Assembly: GCA_030280995.1 (NCBI GenBank)
Contig: JASXTE010000008.1
Location: 23,867,193 to 23,931,192 of the forward strand
Direction: 5' to 3'
Source: Hemileia vastatrix
Lineage: Eukaryota; Basidiomycota; Pucciniomycetes; Pucciniales; Zaghouaniaceae
DNA length: 64,000 nucleotides
The translations under genes and the position numbers were made by a program. The notes beneath the pieces were generated by a model. That model made no database searches. It saw nothing but the letters and a program-made list of their open reading frames with translations, and was not told where the DNA came from. Below are positions 33,601-44,807 of the stretch, piece by piece (position 1 is the first letter of the stretch; each line of letters starts with the position of its first letter).

Positions 33601-36600
33601 AAATGCATGCCCTTGTGTCTGAAATTGACAATGCCTCTTTTGGAGAGCAAATTTCTGGTGAGGATAAAGATTCCATCATTAACTTGATAAAGTCTTTTCC
33701 TATGGCCTTTTCTCATGGGTCACATGAACTGGGATTAGTTAAAGAAGAAATGAAACTTTCATTGTCTTGTCCATTAACTGATATACCACCTAGTTTAAAG
33801 AAGAAGCCTTATCCTGCTTCTCCCACAAAGAGAAAAGATATCGAAGACAATATCTCTACCCTTTTAAAAATGAATATTATTGAAAAGGTAGTTGAAACAC
33901 CTAAATATTGTGTTATCTCACCTGTCCTAATTTCTTATGAGAAAGATAAAGCCAGGTTATGTGGTGATTATAGAGCACTAAATACTTATACTGTTGATGA
34001 TATCTATCCTTTACCTAGAATTAGATCTATAAATTCTACCTTACAGGGTGCTAAATATATCAGCTGTTTGGATGGTAACAAGGGATATCACCAGGTACCT
34101 GTTGAGAAAAATTCTCAGAATTTTATGATGATTATTACTCATATGGGTATTTATAAGTATGTTAGGATGCCATTTGGCCCTAAAAATTCCCCTTCAGTTT
34201 TCCAAAAGGTCATGGATAACACATTCCATCAAGAGATAATTGAAGGATGGCTGATGGTTTATATTGATGATATCATTATATTCTCAAAAACATTTGAGGA
34301 CCATCTCAACCACCTGTGTAAAGTGTTCCAGAAAATGGATGAGATAAATATGACACTTGCTTTGAAGAAATGTAAATTTGGTTTCCATTCTTTAAAAGTT
34401 CTTGTTCATGTTGTTTCAGGCTTACAGATATGTGTTGACCAAAAAAAAGTGGCAGCCATACAACAGGTGAAGGCTCCTACTACAGTTAGAGAGCTACAGA
34501 GTTTTTTTGGAATGTGTGGATACTATAGACAGTATATTAAAAATTACCAAGTCATAGCTTTACCCCTTACCCAATTAACTAGAAAGGATGTTGCTTTTGT
34601 CTGGAATAGTGAAAGACAAAGAGCCTTTGACACTATGAAACACTGTTTGATGTCAGAACCTATTCTTGCTTTACCTGGCTTTAATCAACCATTTGTTTTA
34701 TATACTGATGCCAGTTTTATTGGTCTTGGGGCTGCCCTCCATCAAAAACAAGTGATAAATGATAAAGTATCAGAAGTAGTAATTTTTTATATTTCAAGAA
34801 CCTTGAGAAATAGTGAATTGAAATATGGTGCTACTCAATTGGAATGTTTAGCTGTAGTGTGGGCTCTAGAGAAGCTACATTATTACCTAGATGACCAGAA
34901 ATTTGAACTTGTCACTGACTGCAGTGCAGTTAAATCCCTTTTAAACTTGAAAACACCTAACAGACATATGTTCAGATGACAGTTAGCTGTTCAAGAATAC
35001 AGAGGGAGAATGACAATTATTCATAGGGCTGGTATTGTTCACTCAAATGTGGATATGTTATCAAGGTTAACTTTACCAAATGATGACTCTAATCCTGCTT
35101 ATTATCCTGAGGATGAAATTATTCATATTCATGGGATATATGTGGTTGATATGGAGGAAGTGCTATTACAGCTTATTCTGGATTCATATGATAAGGACAC
35201 TGACTTGAAAAAGTTATTAACCATATTAAATGATCCAAAGAATGCTTCAATACAAGCATTAATTAAAACCCTTCCACCAAAATACCAAATAGCTTTGGAA
35301 AAAGGTAAATTTTCTATAGATGAAAGATATCTATATTATAGAAGGAAGTTGAGTAATGTTATTGTTATTCCTCCTTCTATGAAAGAAATCATCTTGAAAA
35401 TTTGTCATGATGACATATTAGCTGGTCATTTTGATCTTGAAAAAACAATGATCAGAATTAAGAACACTGCTTGGTGGGTTAATATGTCTGAAGACACAAA
35501 ATTATATGTTGAATCTTGTGATTCTTGCCAAAAATCAAAAAGATTGTCTGGTAAAAGAGCTGGATTAATGCAACATATTGAACCTCCTGATGCACCATGG
35601 CAGATAATAAACATGGATTTTGTAACAGGATTACCTATTGCTGGAAAAGACAGTTATAACTCTTGTTGGGTTATTGTGGACAGATTCACTCAAATGTGTA
35701 AATTTATCCCTACCCACAAGGATGTTTCCACTAAAGAATTAGCTTTCTTATGGTGGTCTCATATGTTTAATACTGCTGGTTTTCCTAAAGCCATAATCTC
35801 TGACAGAGACCCTAAATTTACTTCTGAATTTTGGATGTCTCTGATGGATGTTTGTGGTTATGATCTGAAACTTTCTACTGCCCATCATCCTCAGACTGAT
35901 GAATTAGCTGAAAGAATGATTCAGACATTAGATGACATGATAAGAAGGTATTGTGCCTTTGGCCTTGAGTATAAAGATAATGACAGATTCACTCATGATT
36001 GGGTTACCTTACTTCCTGGGTTGGAATTTGCTTATAATAGAACTGTTCATTTTGTTACTCAAAGAAAGCCTTTTGAGCTCTGGCTTGGATATGTTCCAAA
36101 TACTCCTGCCCAAATTCTGAATAAAAAAATACCTAAATTGGATATACATCCTGGTGTAAAATCTTTTCTTCAAATGCAACAACTTTGCAGAAATCATGCT
36201 AAAAAATGTATTGAAAAATCATTTGAATATAAGAAGAAGAGATGGGACAAATCCCATACAGAATACACTTTTAAAAAGGGTGATGAAGTGTTGATTTCTA
36301 CGGTCCACTTCAATTTACAAGGAAATAACAAATTAAAAGACCCATTTGTTGGTCCATTTGTTGTCAGAAGAATGATTGGAGATAATGCAGTTGAAGTTAT
36401 TTTGTATTCTCCATATAAAAGAAAACATCCTGTTTTTCCAATATCTCTTCTGAAACCTTACACATCCAATAGTGATTTATTTCCAAGAAGGAGGGGAAGA
36501 CCAAAGAAAACCCCAAATGAAATCACTGAAACAGAAGAAATTGAACAAATTCTGAATGACAGAATAGTCACTGCTGAAAAAGGTACAGAATACTTATTGA

Positions 36601-36701
36601 GATTCAAGAATAAATCATCTGAATATGATTCTTGGATACCTGGGATGGAGATATCTAATCTTCCTACTCTACTAAAAAAGTATAAAAAGAAAAAATCATA
36701 G
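30679..36701 (+). pseudogene. Gag-pol of element D (few lesions)
   Basis: The N-terminus (MTDQGVSAAREEELDL) and a coiled-coil region (IKELRTENLRLRSRVDSLEE) lie in different frames, so one or two indels fall within 30900-31250. Gag continues (WPKLDQYPTFDGDSSSDWQQ, 32240) to a knuckle CFKCNKPWKKGHVC. Protease VLDSGAGG near 33190; RT LCGDYRALN, MPFGPKNSPSVFQ and YIDD (34260); RNase H YTDASFIGLGAAL (34705); integrase H-H-C-C (CDSCQ, 35520) and a D-D-E core (MDFVTGLP; SDRDPKFTSEF; LAERMIQTLD). A C-terminal chromodomain-like tail (EYLLRFKNKSSEYDSW) ends at 36701. Lesions: TAA 32221-32223, a 1-nt loss near 32445 and TGA 34977-34979; the two stops fit Gln and Trp codons changed by transitions. Confidence 0.88.
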
Positions 36702-36735
36702 CATTTTTTTTATTGTTTTTTTTAGAGTGAAGGAG

Positions 36736-37545
36736 TGTCAGCCAGGCTACTAGACTTACCTGGTAAAATAATTAATTATTTTACTGAGATGAAGCCACAA
36801 CTTTTTAAAAATTCTTACTAATAATTAATTATTTAATACTTTACTTATGTATTACTTACAACTAACTAACTAAGTATATTAAGTAGTGTGAATAAATAAT
36901 TTATGTAAATGTCCCATACATTTTTACTCCCTAACACCGTGCTCAATAATGCAGTTGATTGGGAATAAAGATTAATAATAAAAATATAATAAAAAACCTT
37001 AAAAATATTATATTACTTAATTGAGAGTTTTGGATTTCCGTGAAATCAATATAATTAACTCAAATGTGTTGTATTAATTGTGACAGTCCAATGGAACTCA
37101 TACTTTATTACCAATAAAAATGATGCCTTGTTGACGTACCAATTAATCTATCTTTTATTTTATGTCATATATATACTCCTACTTATTCAGCTTCTTTCTC
37201 ACATCCTTGTAATAGATGGTGTAAATTCCGTGTCTTTATTTCCCTCATTTTTGCCTATAAAAGGCCCTCACTTTTTTTACCTTTCAAATCATTCCTTACT
37301 TACTCACTTTATTATAACTACATACAAAATCTGTTTATTATTATCAATTATTGTTTTAGTATTTACATTAACGGTAATTCTAAACCTTTAAAAATAATAG
37401 TACTCCACCTCTTTACCTCTTCTTATTTGAGTAAATAATCTTTAAAAGATAAGAAAATACGTACTAGTTTGAAATCCTTTAAAACCATTGTTGCCGCCCT
37501 TGGACCTCCCTGGAAAACCTTCTAGACTTGAAAGACCCTTTGACA
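36736..37545 (+). repeat. 3' LTR of element D
   Basis: Matches the 5' LTR base for base except about 15 substitutions; TATA box at 37256-37262; followed directly by ATATA. Confidence 0.93.
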
Positions 37546-37864
37546 ATATATGATGACAGGGCATGTTAGGATATTTGAAGATGAAAAGTAGAAGAAACAA
37601 AAAGATGAGATGGGGAGGGGTTCTGAACAGATAGAATGACAGGATGGGAGTGCACAGGAATGTAGGAAGGCAGGCACATCCAGAAAGTTGTCCAAGATGT
37701 GGTTATGAAAAATTGAGGATAAAAATGTCAGATAGAGGAGAACATTGACATGTAAAAGGTCTAATAACCCAATTGTTTGCAAAATAATTGCGGAAGATAA
37801 TTGGGGTATAATGATTTTTATGAGCAATTAATTTAATTGCAGATCCCTTAACATTGATACCCCC

Positions 37865-38914
37865 TATTGGGTATATTTCACTTTGGGCATAATGAAAGGT
37901 GAGAGGCATGCGAGGCGTTCGCACTGACGCTCCGGAGAATCAGTGGTGTTCACAAATATGTGTTGTGTTTGCATTGGCGTTCGCATCGGGAACGCCAGCG
38001 ATTTGTTGGTAGTGACTTAAGTTTTAAATTTAAGGGTGATACCCTCAAACTGTATTGAATTTTTGGTGTGTTGCATATCCTAGCTTAGCACCGAAGCTCC
38101 TGAACCATAGCAATCATTCACAAGCTTTTTCGCGCGCTCTCGATATCACGACATTATACTCAGATTTGATTCTTTTAGTCGCTTCCACAACGTTACGATG
38201 TATGGGGATGCTTATAACCTGGGCGCAGCCCAAATTCATGCACAACAGTCCCCCAAATAATATTAAGGATAAAATACCATTGCAAGGCATGAGTTGATTA
38301 GGTGCATATATATTTGTATCATCCTGGAATTGCGTCCATTTAAAGATTTGCCAAAAACAAAACGGTAGTTAAATCCCCAGAAAGTTAGTCAACCAAGTTT
38401 AACATTGTGATAGTGGCGTAGATAAATATATGTAGCTACAAAGGTAAATCACCGCCTATGTTTTCTCCCTCCATGTATATAGTTTGCTTGTACCTCAACC
38501 ACTGCACTAATTTCATGCCCTTAGGGTGAAAGATTCTACGAAATAAATAAAATAATTATAAAGATAGCAAAAAAGAGAGCTAGAAAATAGGATTCGCTCT
38601 CCGTGAGTCTATCTCCAACCAGAATTATTTTAACTAAGTGCCGCAAAAATTAATTGTAAGACTTCTGAAGTTGTGAAATGAGTGGATTCCCTGAGCCGCT
38701 GAGTAATGCAAATTGTCGCTATGCCATAGGCCAAAAAAAAGGTATGATGGTTGTGATTATTTTGGACAATTTCTTTTCTATTTCGTGCAAAATCATGGTA
38801 GCTTTTGAAAGATTGGCTGTAAGTCTTGCACACCGTTGAAAGTGGCCAGAACATCTGTTCATTGGCTAATTGGTAGCTTGCCGGTGGGCTATTTCATGGC
38901 AAGCAGACTTGTTC
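37865..38914. other. Intergenic region upstream of the membrane-protein gene
   Basis: Richer in CpG than the surrounding repeats. A GC-rich hairpin, TGGCGTTC/GAACGCCA with a 7-nt loop, is at 37975-37997, and GCGTTCGCA also occurs near 37916. Short ORFs on both strands (for example 38055-38297 and 38854-38630) have no recognisable domain or paired splice sites. It probably includes the promoter and 5' untranslated region of the gene starting near 38915. Confidence 0.45.
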
Positions 38915-41225
38915 ATGGCGGACCAAGATTCCGTGCGCAATGTCAACTCATTCAAACTTTATCTCCACTACGCGTCTGTTCAGGTAGGTTCACTGGCTGT
39001 CAGCTGTCTGAAACGTTCGAAAAGGATAAATTAATTTCAATGGTTGTTGTCACAATTTATTTTTCGATCATCCTTCTACTTTTTTATTACCAACAACTGT
39101 GGGTCAAACATTCTTCGACCCTTGGTATATCACCCTATATTTTTTATTGTTTCAGTACAAGATTCACGATGGGAACACGACAAGTTCTCTCGTTAGAGCA
39201 AGAAAATGCCTTTATTCGATATCTTGTCTCCATCCCTCCACACGAAAATGTCTATTTATCTGTGGCGAAAATTATTCATAACAATTCCTTAGTAAACATC
39301 TCGAGTATTACGGAGCTTGAGTTCAAAAAATTAATCAGGTTGAAATTATGTTCACAGGATACCCGGAATCCGCAGGGAATAAGCATTCTAATGATCTTCG
39401 TGCTAATAGGTTTGATAAGGTAGCTTTAAGCAAAATCTTATTTCAATTTATAAATCTATTTAAGCCTTCTCGTTATTTTGTCATTTCCAATTATTGGATT
39501 TACTGCTCCAGTATTTTAATCAGTGCTGCTTGGATACTGCTTTTCGAATTTCGCAATAAGCGACTCAAATTTTTCAGAATTACTGCTGGTATGTCTTCAA
39601 TATCCCTCCATTCTTCTTGTATGTTCTAACTGTTGACTAAATGTGTATTTTCCCTTAAAGATTCCATTATTCTTCCCCATCCACATAATACATTTGCTTT
39701 ATTTTGCCTACTTTATTCCCCTGGTGAGGGTTCACTACACTTTTGTCGCCGTAGGTCCCGAAGTTGACCCATAACTCTTAATAAACAAACAAAAGTTTCG
39801 ATTGCTGAAATTTCGTTACAACTTCAAATTGACTATGGCGGTCGTCCAATATCTGTCCTACCCATTTTGAGTGGAGTTGCCGGAACTTTAATGTGGGTGG
39901 GAGCTTGGTACGTGCTAACTTTAAATAACTTCGAAAATAAATATTGATATAACACAACGGTCCAGGTGCTTTTGCTACAGTCACATCGTGCAGCACTTGT
40001 ATTGGAAGTGGGAACCCGTTTCCACTCCAAATTCTCCAGTAAATCAGACCATATTTAGCTATCGCACAGCTTTCATTACCAATTTCAGTTTTTTACTGGT
40101 GACAGCTGCCCATATAACAAGTAAGAAAGAAATACAAATTTTAAAGAAAAGAAAATTGTACTCATTGCTTTCATCATTGGTATTTCAAGTTATTACGATA
40201 TCATATGCAGAAATTGTCAAGTACTTATTTAAGATTCGCAGCACACTCGATTCAGTCCATGATCGTTTATTAGAATTAGCGCCGAATTTTAATGAGGCCA
40301 CCTTCAAAGCTACTGACATATTGATTGTGCTATATCCATTGGCAGAAGTAAGCAAATATTCGGTAAGAAAAGATTGTTTTCGTGTTTATATCAGATGAAA
40401 TCAGCTTACTTCACTGGAACACAGGAAATACTTGTTGATTGGATGAAGCGCTATCATTTTTCTTGGCTTGGCTTCCTATTTGGATTATTCTCAGTGCGTC
40501 AAAGCAACCAAAATTAATTGGGTTTTTAGATGATCTAAACTTTATGCATTCATCAGCTTTCACTTATAGTAATATTTATCAGCTTGAGACAAAAACCAAC
40601 GCTGAAAAGAATGAGACATGCTTCAGGTACTTCAATCCTCGGTTGGGAAAACCCTCAAAAAGAGCTTAACAGCATGCTTCGGACTTCTGCCACTATAATT
40701 TTGGTGGAACTAGCTGTTATTCCTTCTGCACTATGGATGGTATGTTCGTGTGCTATTGGTATACAATATAATATTCATTTCATCACTCACTCCATTAAAA
40801 CTTTAGGTACTATCTTTAACTGTGAAGAACATTCATGATCAAAAATTTTTATTGGCAAGAGAAATTGTGTGTGATTCCTCCCCTATTCAAATACATGGTT
40901 TTTAGCTAAACATTTCTGTTTTTTTAGCCCTTGCAGTGTGTTATTTGTGTCATAGGAAACATGTATGCCATATCAGCTTCAGTCTTTCTTATTGAACCGG
41001 ACCTGATTTGATTGTTCTTATCAATATAGATTTTTAGGCTGGTCACTAGCCTGTTGTATACGTGAAAAACCGTTTGCAGAAAGTGTAGAATTTTTTATGT
41101 GTACAAACAACCGAGTCCAGCATAGGTTAAACGATCGGCCACATCTTCCAAGCTTTGATAAAGGAGTTATGAATGGCTTTAATTTGGATTCGAAAGTACA
41201 TCAGGTATTGTATTATGGTGACTGA
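38915..41225 (+). CDS. Multi-exon, multi-pass membrane protein, probably a host gene
   Basis: Coding blocks join in consistent phase: 39796-39907 to 39966-40362 (intron GTACGT...CCAG), to 40425-40493 (GTAAGA...ACAG); upstream 39339/39411-39588 joins 39796 (GTATGT...AAAAG). Downstream blocks are SMLRTSATIILVELAV (about 40673), VLSLTVKNIHDQKFLL, PLQCVICVIGN and FLGWSLACCIREKP, ending at TGA 41223-41225. Hydrophobic segments appear in YWIYCSSILISAAWILLF, PILSGVAGTLMWVGAW, FITNFSFLLVTAAHI, SLLSSLVFQVITISYA, TSATIILVELAVIPSALWM and CVICVIGN, so about six or seven passes. The first exon is uncertain: ATG 38915 (MADQDSVRN) or an out-of-phase start near 38939, both using the donor at 38984. The 40493-40673 junctions are also unsettled. 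I do not recognise the family. It could be a decaying gene. Confidence 0.5.
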
Positions 41226-42703
41226 TGCATGTAAAAAAATCAATGCCAACTTTCCGAAGTAACGACCCCTATTACGAATTTATATCTAATACGATTTATG
41301 GAAGTAATCTTGATTAAATAATTTTGAAAGACTGAAAAAATATCTATGTTACGGAAAATGTAATATTTTTAACTTGCTTTATTCATTTTCTTACATGCAA
41401 GTGAAGTCTAATAGCGATGTTGGATTTTTTGCTTTTTTTTTAGTTTGAATCACGTAGTACAGACAAGGGGTATTATGAATATTTACTTTCCATAGAAGTT
41501 TAATTCAGCTAGAATAAATTTATAATTATGTAATGACAAGAAATCACTGGACGTTATTTAGATAGAAATATTTGAATATCATTCTAAACTTACAAGTCTA
41601 TATGGTGACACAATTTAGGTTTCATAAAGTGATTTTTTATAGAATAGGACGAAAGGTGCACAGGTAACAAGAGCTGAAGTCAATGGAGTATATTTATGAT
41701 TCTTTTCCAATTAAAATGGAAAAGCTTTAGTGTTACCTTTTAATAATTCTTCTCCTATTTTTGTGCTCCTTTTGATTCTTGTGTAAATATATGAAAAAAA
41801 AGACTTTGTTTTCAATACCACGTCAAGAATACCCACGTAAAAAACTTGGTACAGGTGTTTTATAATGTACATTTACTATCAAAAATATAAAGCATATTGA
41901 CGGAAAGTGATGAAAGTTGTAAGACAGTGAGACGGAGATGAACATGCGGAATAGAAGATGGTTGATGGCGCAAGATAATGGACAAATTTTCGGCAAAAAA
42001 ATTTTACAACCCATCATTTGATCATCATTAAGTACTTAGTGATGATCAATAGTCTTTTCAAAATTAGGTTGAGGCTAACACACCTTGAAAAAGCGATGGG
42101 ATGTTGTAAAACAATGATTGCTTAGATACCCGATGAATAGTTCGAAGAACCAACAAGAAAATGTTTTTTTCTTTAAGCATTAGTCCTGAACGCTATGAAA
42201 AATCTTCTGATGCCTGGTGGTTTACAACATTATGCCCTGTAGATATCTTATATTACTGATTCAAGAGCTTGAACCGATTGCATAGCTTGACACGACGCAG
42301 CTAAAAACCTGGAATCGGCATTTAGTTTCATTCGGATTGAGGTATGAAATATATTCCTAACTAAGTAGTTTTAACGCTTATCCAGGCTTTATAGCATATT
42401 TAATCAAGGGTCAGTCAAAAAGAGTAGATATCGCAAATGATCAATGACGGCTATAAACAAAATTTGTTCTACAAATACTATTCAAAGATGACAATTGTAG
42501 TGTCTATTCCTAGTGCTGAACCCAAGATGACGATAAAGATGAATGTGGTGGCAATCACTAAGCTATGCTTAACGTGCCAATAAAAATACAATTAAGGACA
42601 AATCTACACTAACTCTAATCCAGGACCAGTTTTACATGGAGGATGGGGGGACAATGCACCACAACAATAGTAGCATGAAGCATGATTTTCGGGAGTGTTT
42701 GAT
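41226..42703. other. Intergenic region between the two host genes
   Basis: The genes converge here (plus strand ends 41225, minus strand ends 42704). No splice-consistent coding block was found; small ORFs such as 42017-41823 look random. Likely contains both 3' untranslated regions. Confidence 0.5.
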
Positions 42704-43255
42704 TCATTTTTCTTGTTTCTTTTTTCCAACGCTAACTACTCCTGGTTTTATCAGTCGATCGCGAGTTTGAGTAGCTACATGTGCAGCTCTTTGAATGACT
42801 CCTTCACGATCAATGTCGTATTGAGTTTGGAGAGAAATACCTTCTCTCGTAATTTTAAAACCTCTATCTTTCAAACTTGCAAGCTTATCACTGAGTACGT
42901 ATAAAAAGATATTTGGTCGGTTAGAAGATAAAATAGTATCAAAACGCCATCACAGAAGTAAGTCTACGACGGGTAGGAGTAAGAGTGTTGAGGTGACTGA
43001 CGAGTACTTTTCCTTGATTTTTTGGGAACCGATAGTGAACATGATGATGGTTCCGAAAAAAAGGATTCCCACTACTAATGCACTGGAGAGATTTGGACAA
43101 TTTTATTCGTTTCCAGTGAAGTCAATCATAGAAATGTGTCGATCGTATCAAAATAATAATAATAATAATATTAGCAAGACAAGACGAAGAAAAATGAAAA
43201 TTTCGAAATCTTAAATAATTAGGCTTTACCCAACGACGTCAATAGTGGATGGCAT
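42704..43255 (-). CDS. Small three-exon gene for a 95-residue single-pass membrane protein
   Basis: Exon 1, 43255-43230 (MPSTIDVVG...); intron GTAAAG...CTCCAG; exon 2, 43082-43008 (ALVVGILFFGTIIMFTIGSQ); intron GTACTC...TACTCAG with a CTAAC branch site about 29 nt before the acceptor; exon 3, 42890-42704, ending TGA. Both introns are phase 2 and lengths sum to 288 nt (95 codons plus stop). Residues about 8-26 form one transmembrane segment; the rest is charged and helical (ITREGISLQTQYDIDREG), ending in a basic tail (GKKKQEK). This fits a small organelle or ER membrane protein anchored at its N-terminus; the family is not recognised. Neither exon is visible as a long ORF. Splice sites support each other, so I trust the model moderately. 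Confidence 0.65.
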
Positions 43256-44055
43256 GATGAAAAAACTAAAGCTGAGTCGATGAAGTACACGTAAAGGCTA
43301 GATGATAAATGATAGTGTCAGAGCAGATTTTTCTAGCGAAAAAAAAAAGAACAAACGATGTTTTGAGCTTGGTTCCCCTATCACTCGACAGGTTCAAAAC
43401 TGTAAGGTCATTGGTACATGTTGTGGAGTCAATAGGCCTCAATTCTGTGCCTCCATCGACAATTCTCACAAACCTTCACACATTCACAAGGTCCAACTCG
43501 TGTTGAAGGTATTGACTCAGACCTTACAGATAGAGTATAGATGTGTAGATACAACTAAATCAAGATCTCTTGGTGCACCCGAGAAAATTTTTACCACTTT
43601 TTCACAGCATTTTTGGTGTCATTTCCTGTCATGAAAATTGTTGACTGAGGATCTCATCTGTGGCAAGTTACCACCAGAGCTCACCTACCAGGCTGCCTGC
43701 TCCCATCCACCCCATTGGTTCCCTCCCTCCCATCCACCACAATGATCCCCCCCCCCCCCCCCAATCCCATCCACCCTACCAAACTCTTCTCTGATCCCTG
43801 ATTTTTGGCATCCTTTTTTTTTTTTTGGTAAGTTTCCTCTTATTTTATCTCTTTTCACATTTTTTGATCTTGTTTTGTTTTGTTTCTTTAGCACACTACC
43901 ATCAAATCAACCAGCCCATTGATTTTCCTGTGCATCCTATTTTTAGCTTCCTTTCTCCCTGGTTCTTTTGCTCCAATAAGGCTCAAGACAATTTTTACAT
44001 TTGGAGTAGTCTAATTGTGCATGAAGGAAATTACCTATGCTTAATAAATATTAAT
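43256..44055. other. Intergenic region with poly-C tract
   Basis: Contains the upstream region of the small membrane-protein gene, a C17-18 run near 43747-43764 and T-rich stretches. ORFs here (for example 43302-43634) lack domains. Nothing else recognised. Confidence 0.5.
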
Positions 44056-44150
44056 CTTAGGGTGTATCAATGTTAACCAATCTGCAATTAAATTAATTGC
44101 AGATAAAAATCTTTATAACCCAATTATTTTCAGAAATTATTTTTGACAAT
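44056..44150. mobile_element. Terminal fragment of the TET/Myb transposon family
   Basis: GTATCAATGTTAA followed by the palindrome CTGCAATTAAATTAATTGCAG... matches, in inverse orientation, the terminus at 37790-37864. Only about 95 bp remain. Confidence 0.55.
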
Positions 44151-44182
44151 AGAAGGTATCAATTTTGAGGGATCTGAAATTG

Positions 44183-44328
44183 GGGATCAGGAATTTTTTA
44201 CCAGGATCAGACATTATTAATTGCGGAAGATTCTTATCCACTAGCCCTGGGGCTAGTGGATTAGTATTGCATGATAATGCATTATCCCACCTCTTATACC
44301 CCAATTTCCATTCTTAATTCCTGATCCC
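44183..44328. mobile_element. 146-bp MITE-like element
   Basis: Perfect 13-bp terminal inverted repeats GGGATCAGGAATT (44183-44195) and AATTCCTGATCCC (44316-44328). Inside is a perfect 26-bp foldback ATCCACTAGCCC/GGGCTAGTGGAT (44236-44261) and ATAATGCATTAT. No coding capacity. The target duplication is not clear. Confidence 0.6.
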
Positions 44329-44518
44329 AAACTCATCACATCCATGATTGATCTTTCAGCAAGTAAGATGACATATAATTGTGAATGCCATCATTATGTC
44401 TCTCTTCACTCTATGCTACTTAATTTTGGTGGCAAACACATAACATTTTTTTCTAACGACACACGCCACCTGCTCATTTGGTGGCAAATTCCAACTTCCC
44501 ACTCATCACCCAAAACTT

Positions 44519-44791
44519 TGTTAAGACCTAAGAAAGCAAACTACTACTAGCGCTGATGCTAGCCTAAGACAGGACTGAATATGCTATTAAGCAGTGAGAC
44601 TAACAGGACTGACTATGCCAATACAGCAATGAGACTAAGAAGTAACTGGATTACTATATAAGTTGTCTGATGAGGAGCACCCCACAGTGCTTGCCCCCTA
44701 AAACACCCTTATGCAATATCCCTTACCTCCACCTATTACAATGCATAGCACCCAAAACACTCCTCCTCACCTCTCAACCCAAATCCTAACA
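44519..44791 (-). repeat. 3' LTR of element C (273 bp)
   Basis: Matches 56959-57274 apart from about 40 bp of extra GACTGACTATG-type repeat in the 5' copy and scattered substitutions. A purine-rich run precedes it on the coding strand once the solo LTR is removed (GAGAAGGAGGGGTAA, AATGGGGG). Confidence 0.75.
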
Positions 44792-44807
44792 TAACCCCCA
44801 TTTTACC

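Larger units (their letters stand above)
29027..37545 (+). mobile_element. Element D: complete 8.5-kb Gypsy chromovirus-like retrotransposon
   Basis: Two 810-bp LTRs (29027-29836 and 36736-37545), TG...CA ends, flanked by the 5-bp duplication ATATA (29022-29026 and 37546-37550). LTRs differ at about 15 positions by eye (about 98% identity), so insertion is fairly recent and later than the Myb gene it interrupts. Gag-pol fills 30679-36701. A purine-rich run (GAGTGAAGGAG) precedes the 3' LTR. Confidence 0.94.
27562..37564 (-). pseudogene. Myb/SANT-like domain gene, interrupted by two insertions
   Basis: The start codon at 37564-37562 lies beyond element D, so D sits close to the N-terminus. 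The coding text resumes at 29021 with KKDDHLILINWLKIKINYD, is cut by the 961-bp insert at 28854, and continues from 27893 through ECFKHYQVKYKKAKTL and CPYYKEMNSIFG. The Trp and Phe/Tyr positions match the Myb/SANT-like DNA-binding domain found next to transposons in many fungi and plants. The C-terminal coiled part seen in the copies at 58430-61600 is missing. Of the copies here this has the best-preserved domain. Role: probable transposon DNA-binding protein (inference). Confidence 0.65.
27230..37864. mobile_element. TET/Myb DNA-transposon remnant, split by a 961-bp insert and by element D
   Basis: Left part 27230-29026 and right part 37551-37864 rejoin across element D. It contains a stub of a plus-strand TET-like gene (NWSDMEWVELS, near 27565) and a minus-strand Myb/SANT-like gene. 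The right terminus ends around TTAACATTGATACCCCC, with the CAATTAATTTAATTG palindrome beside it, matching the end at about 60060 and a terminal fragment at 44056-44150. Most of the TET gene is deleted. A coding-like module (EILTFKVEPFFP, 27245-27365) recurs at 63590-63750. Confidence 0.7.

Noticed and set aside
39156..39338. Frame QVLSLEQENAFIRYL as a helix-turn-helix transposase exon
   Set aside because: The resemblance is a few residues; no DDE domain follows and it can instead be an exon of the membrane-protein gene.
43747..43764. C run as a G-quadruplex or regulatory element
   Set aside because: A single homopolymer is weak evidence; may also be length-uncertain.
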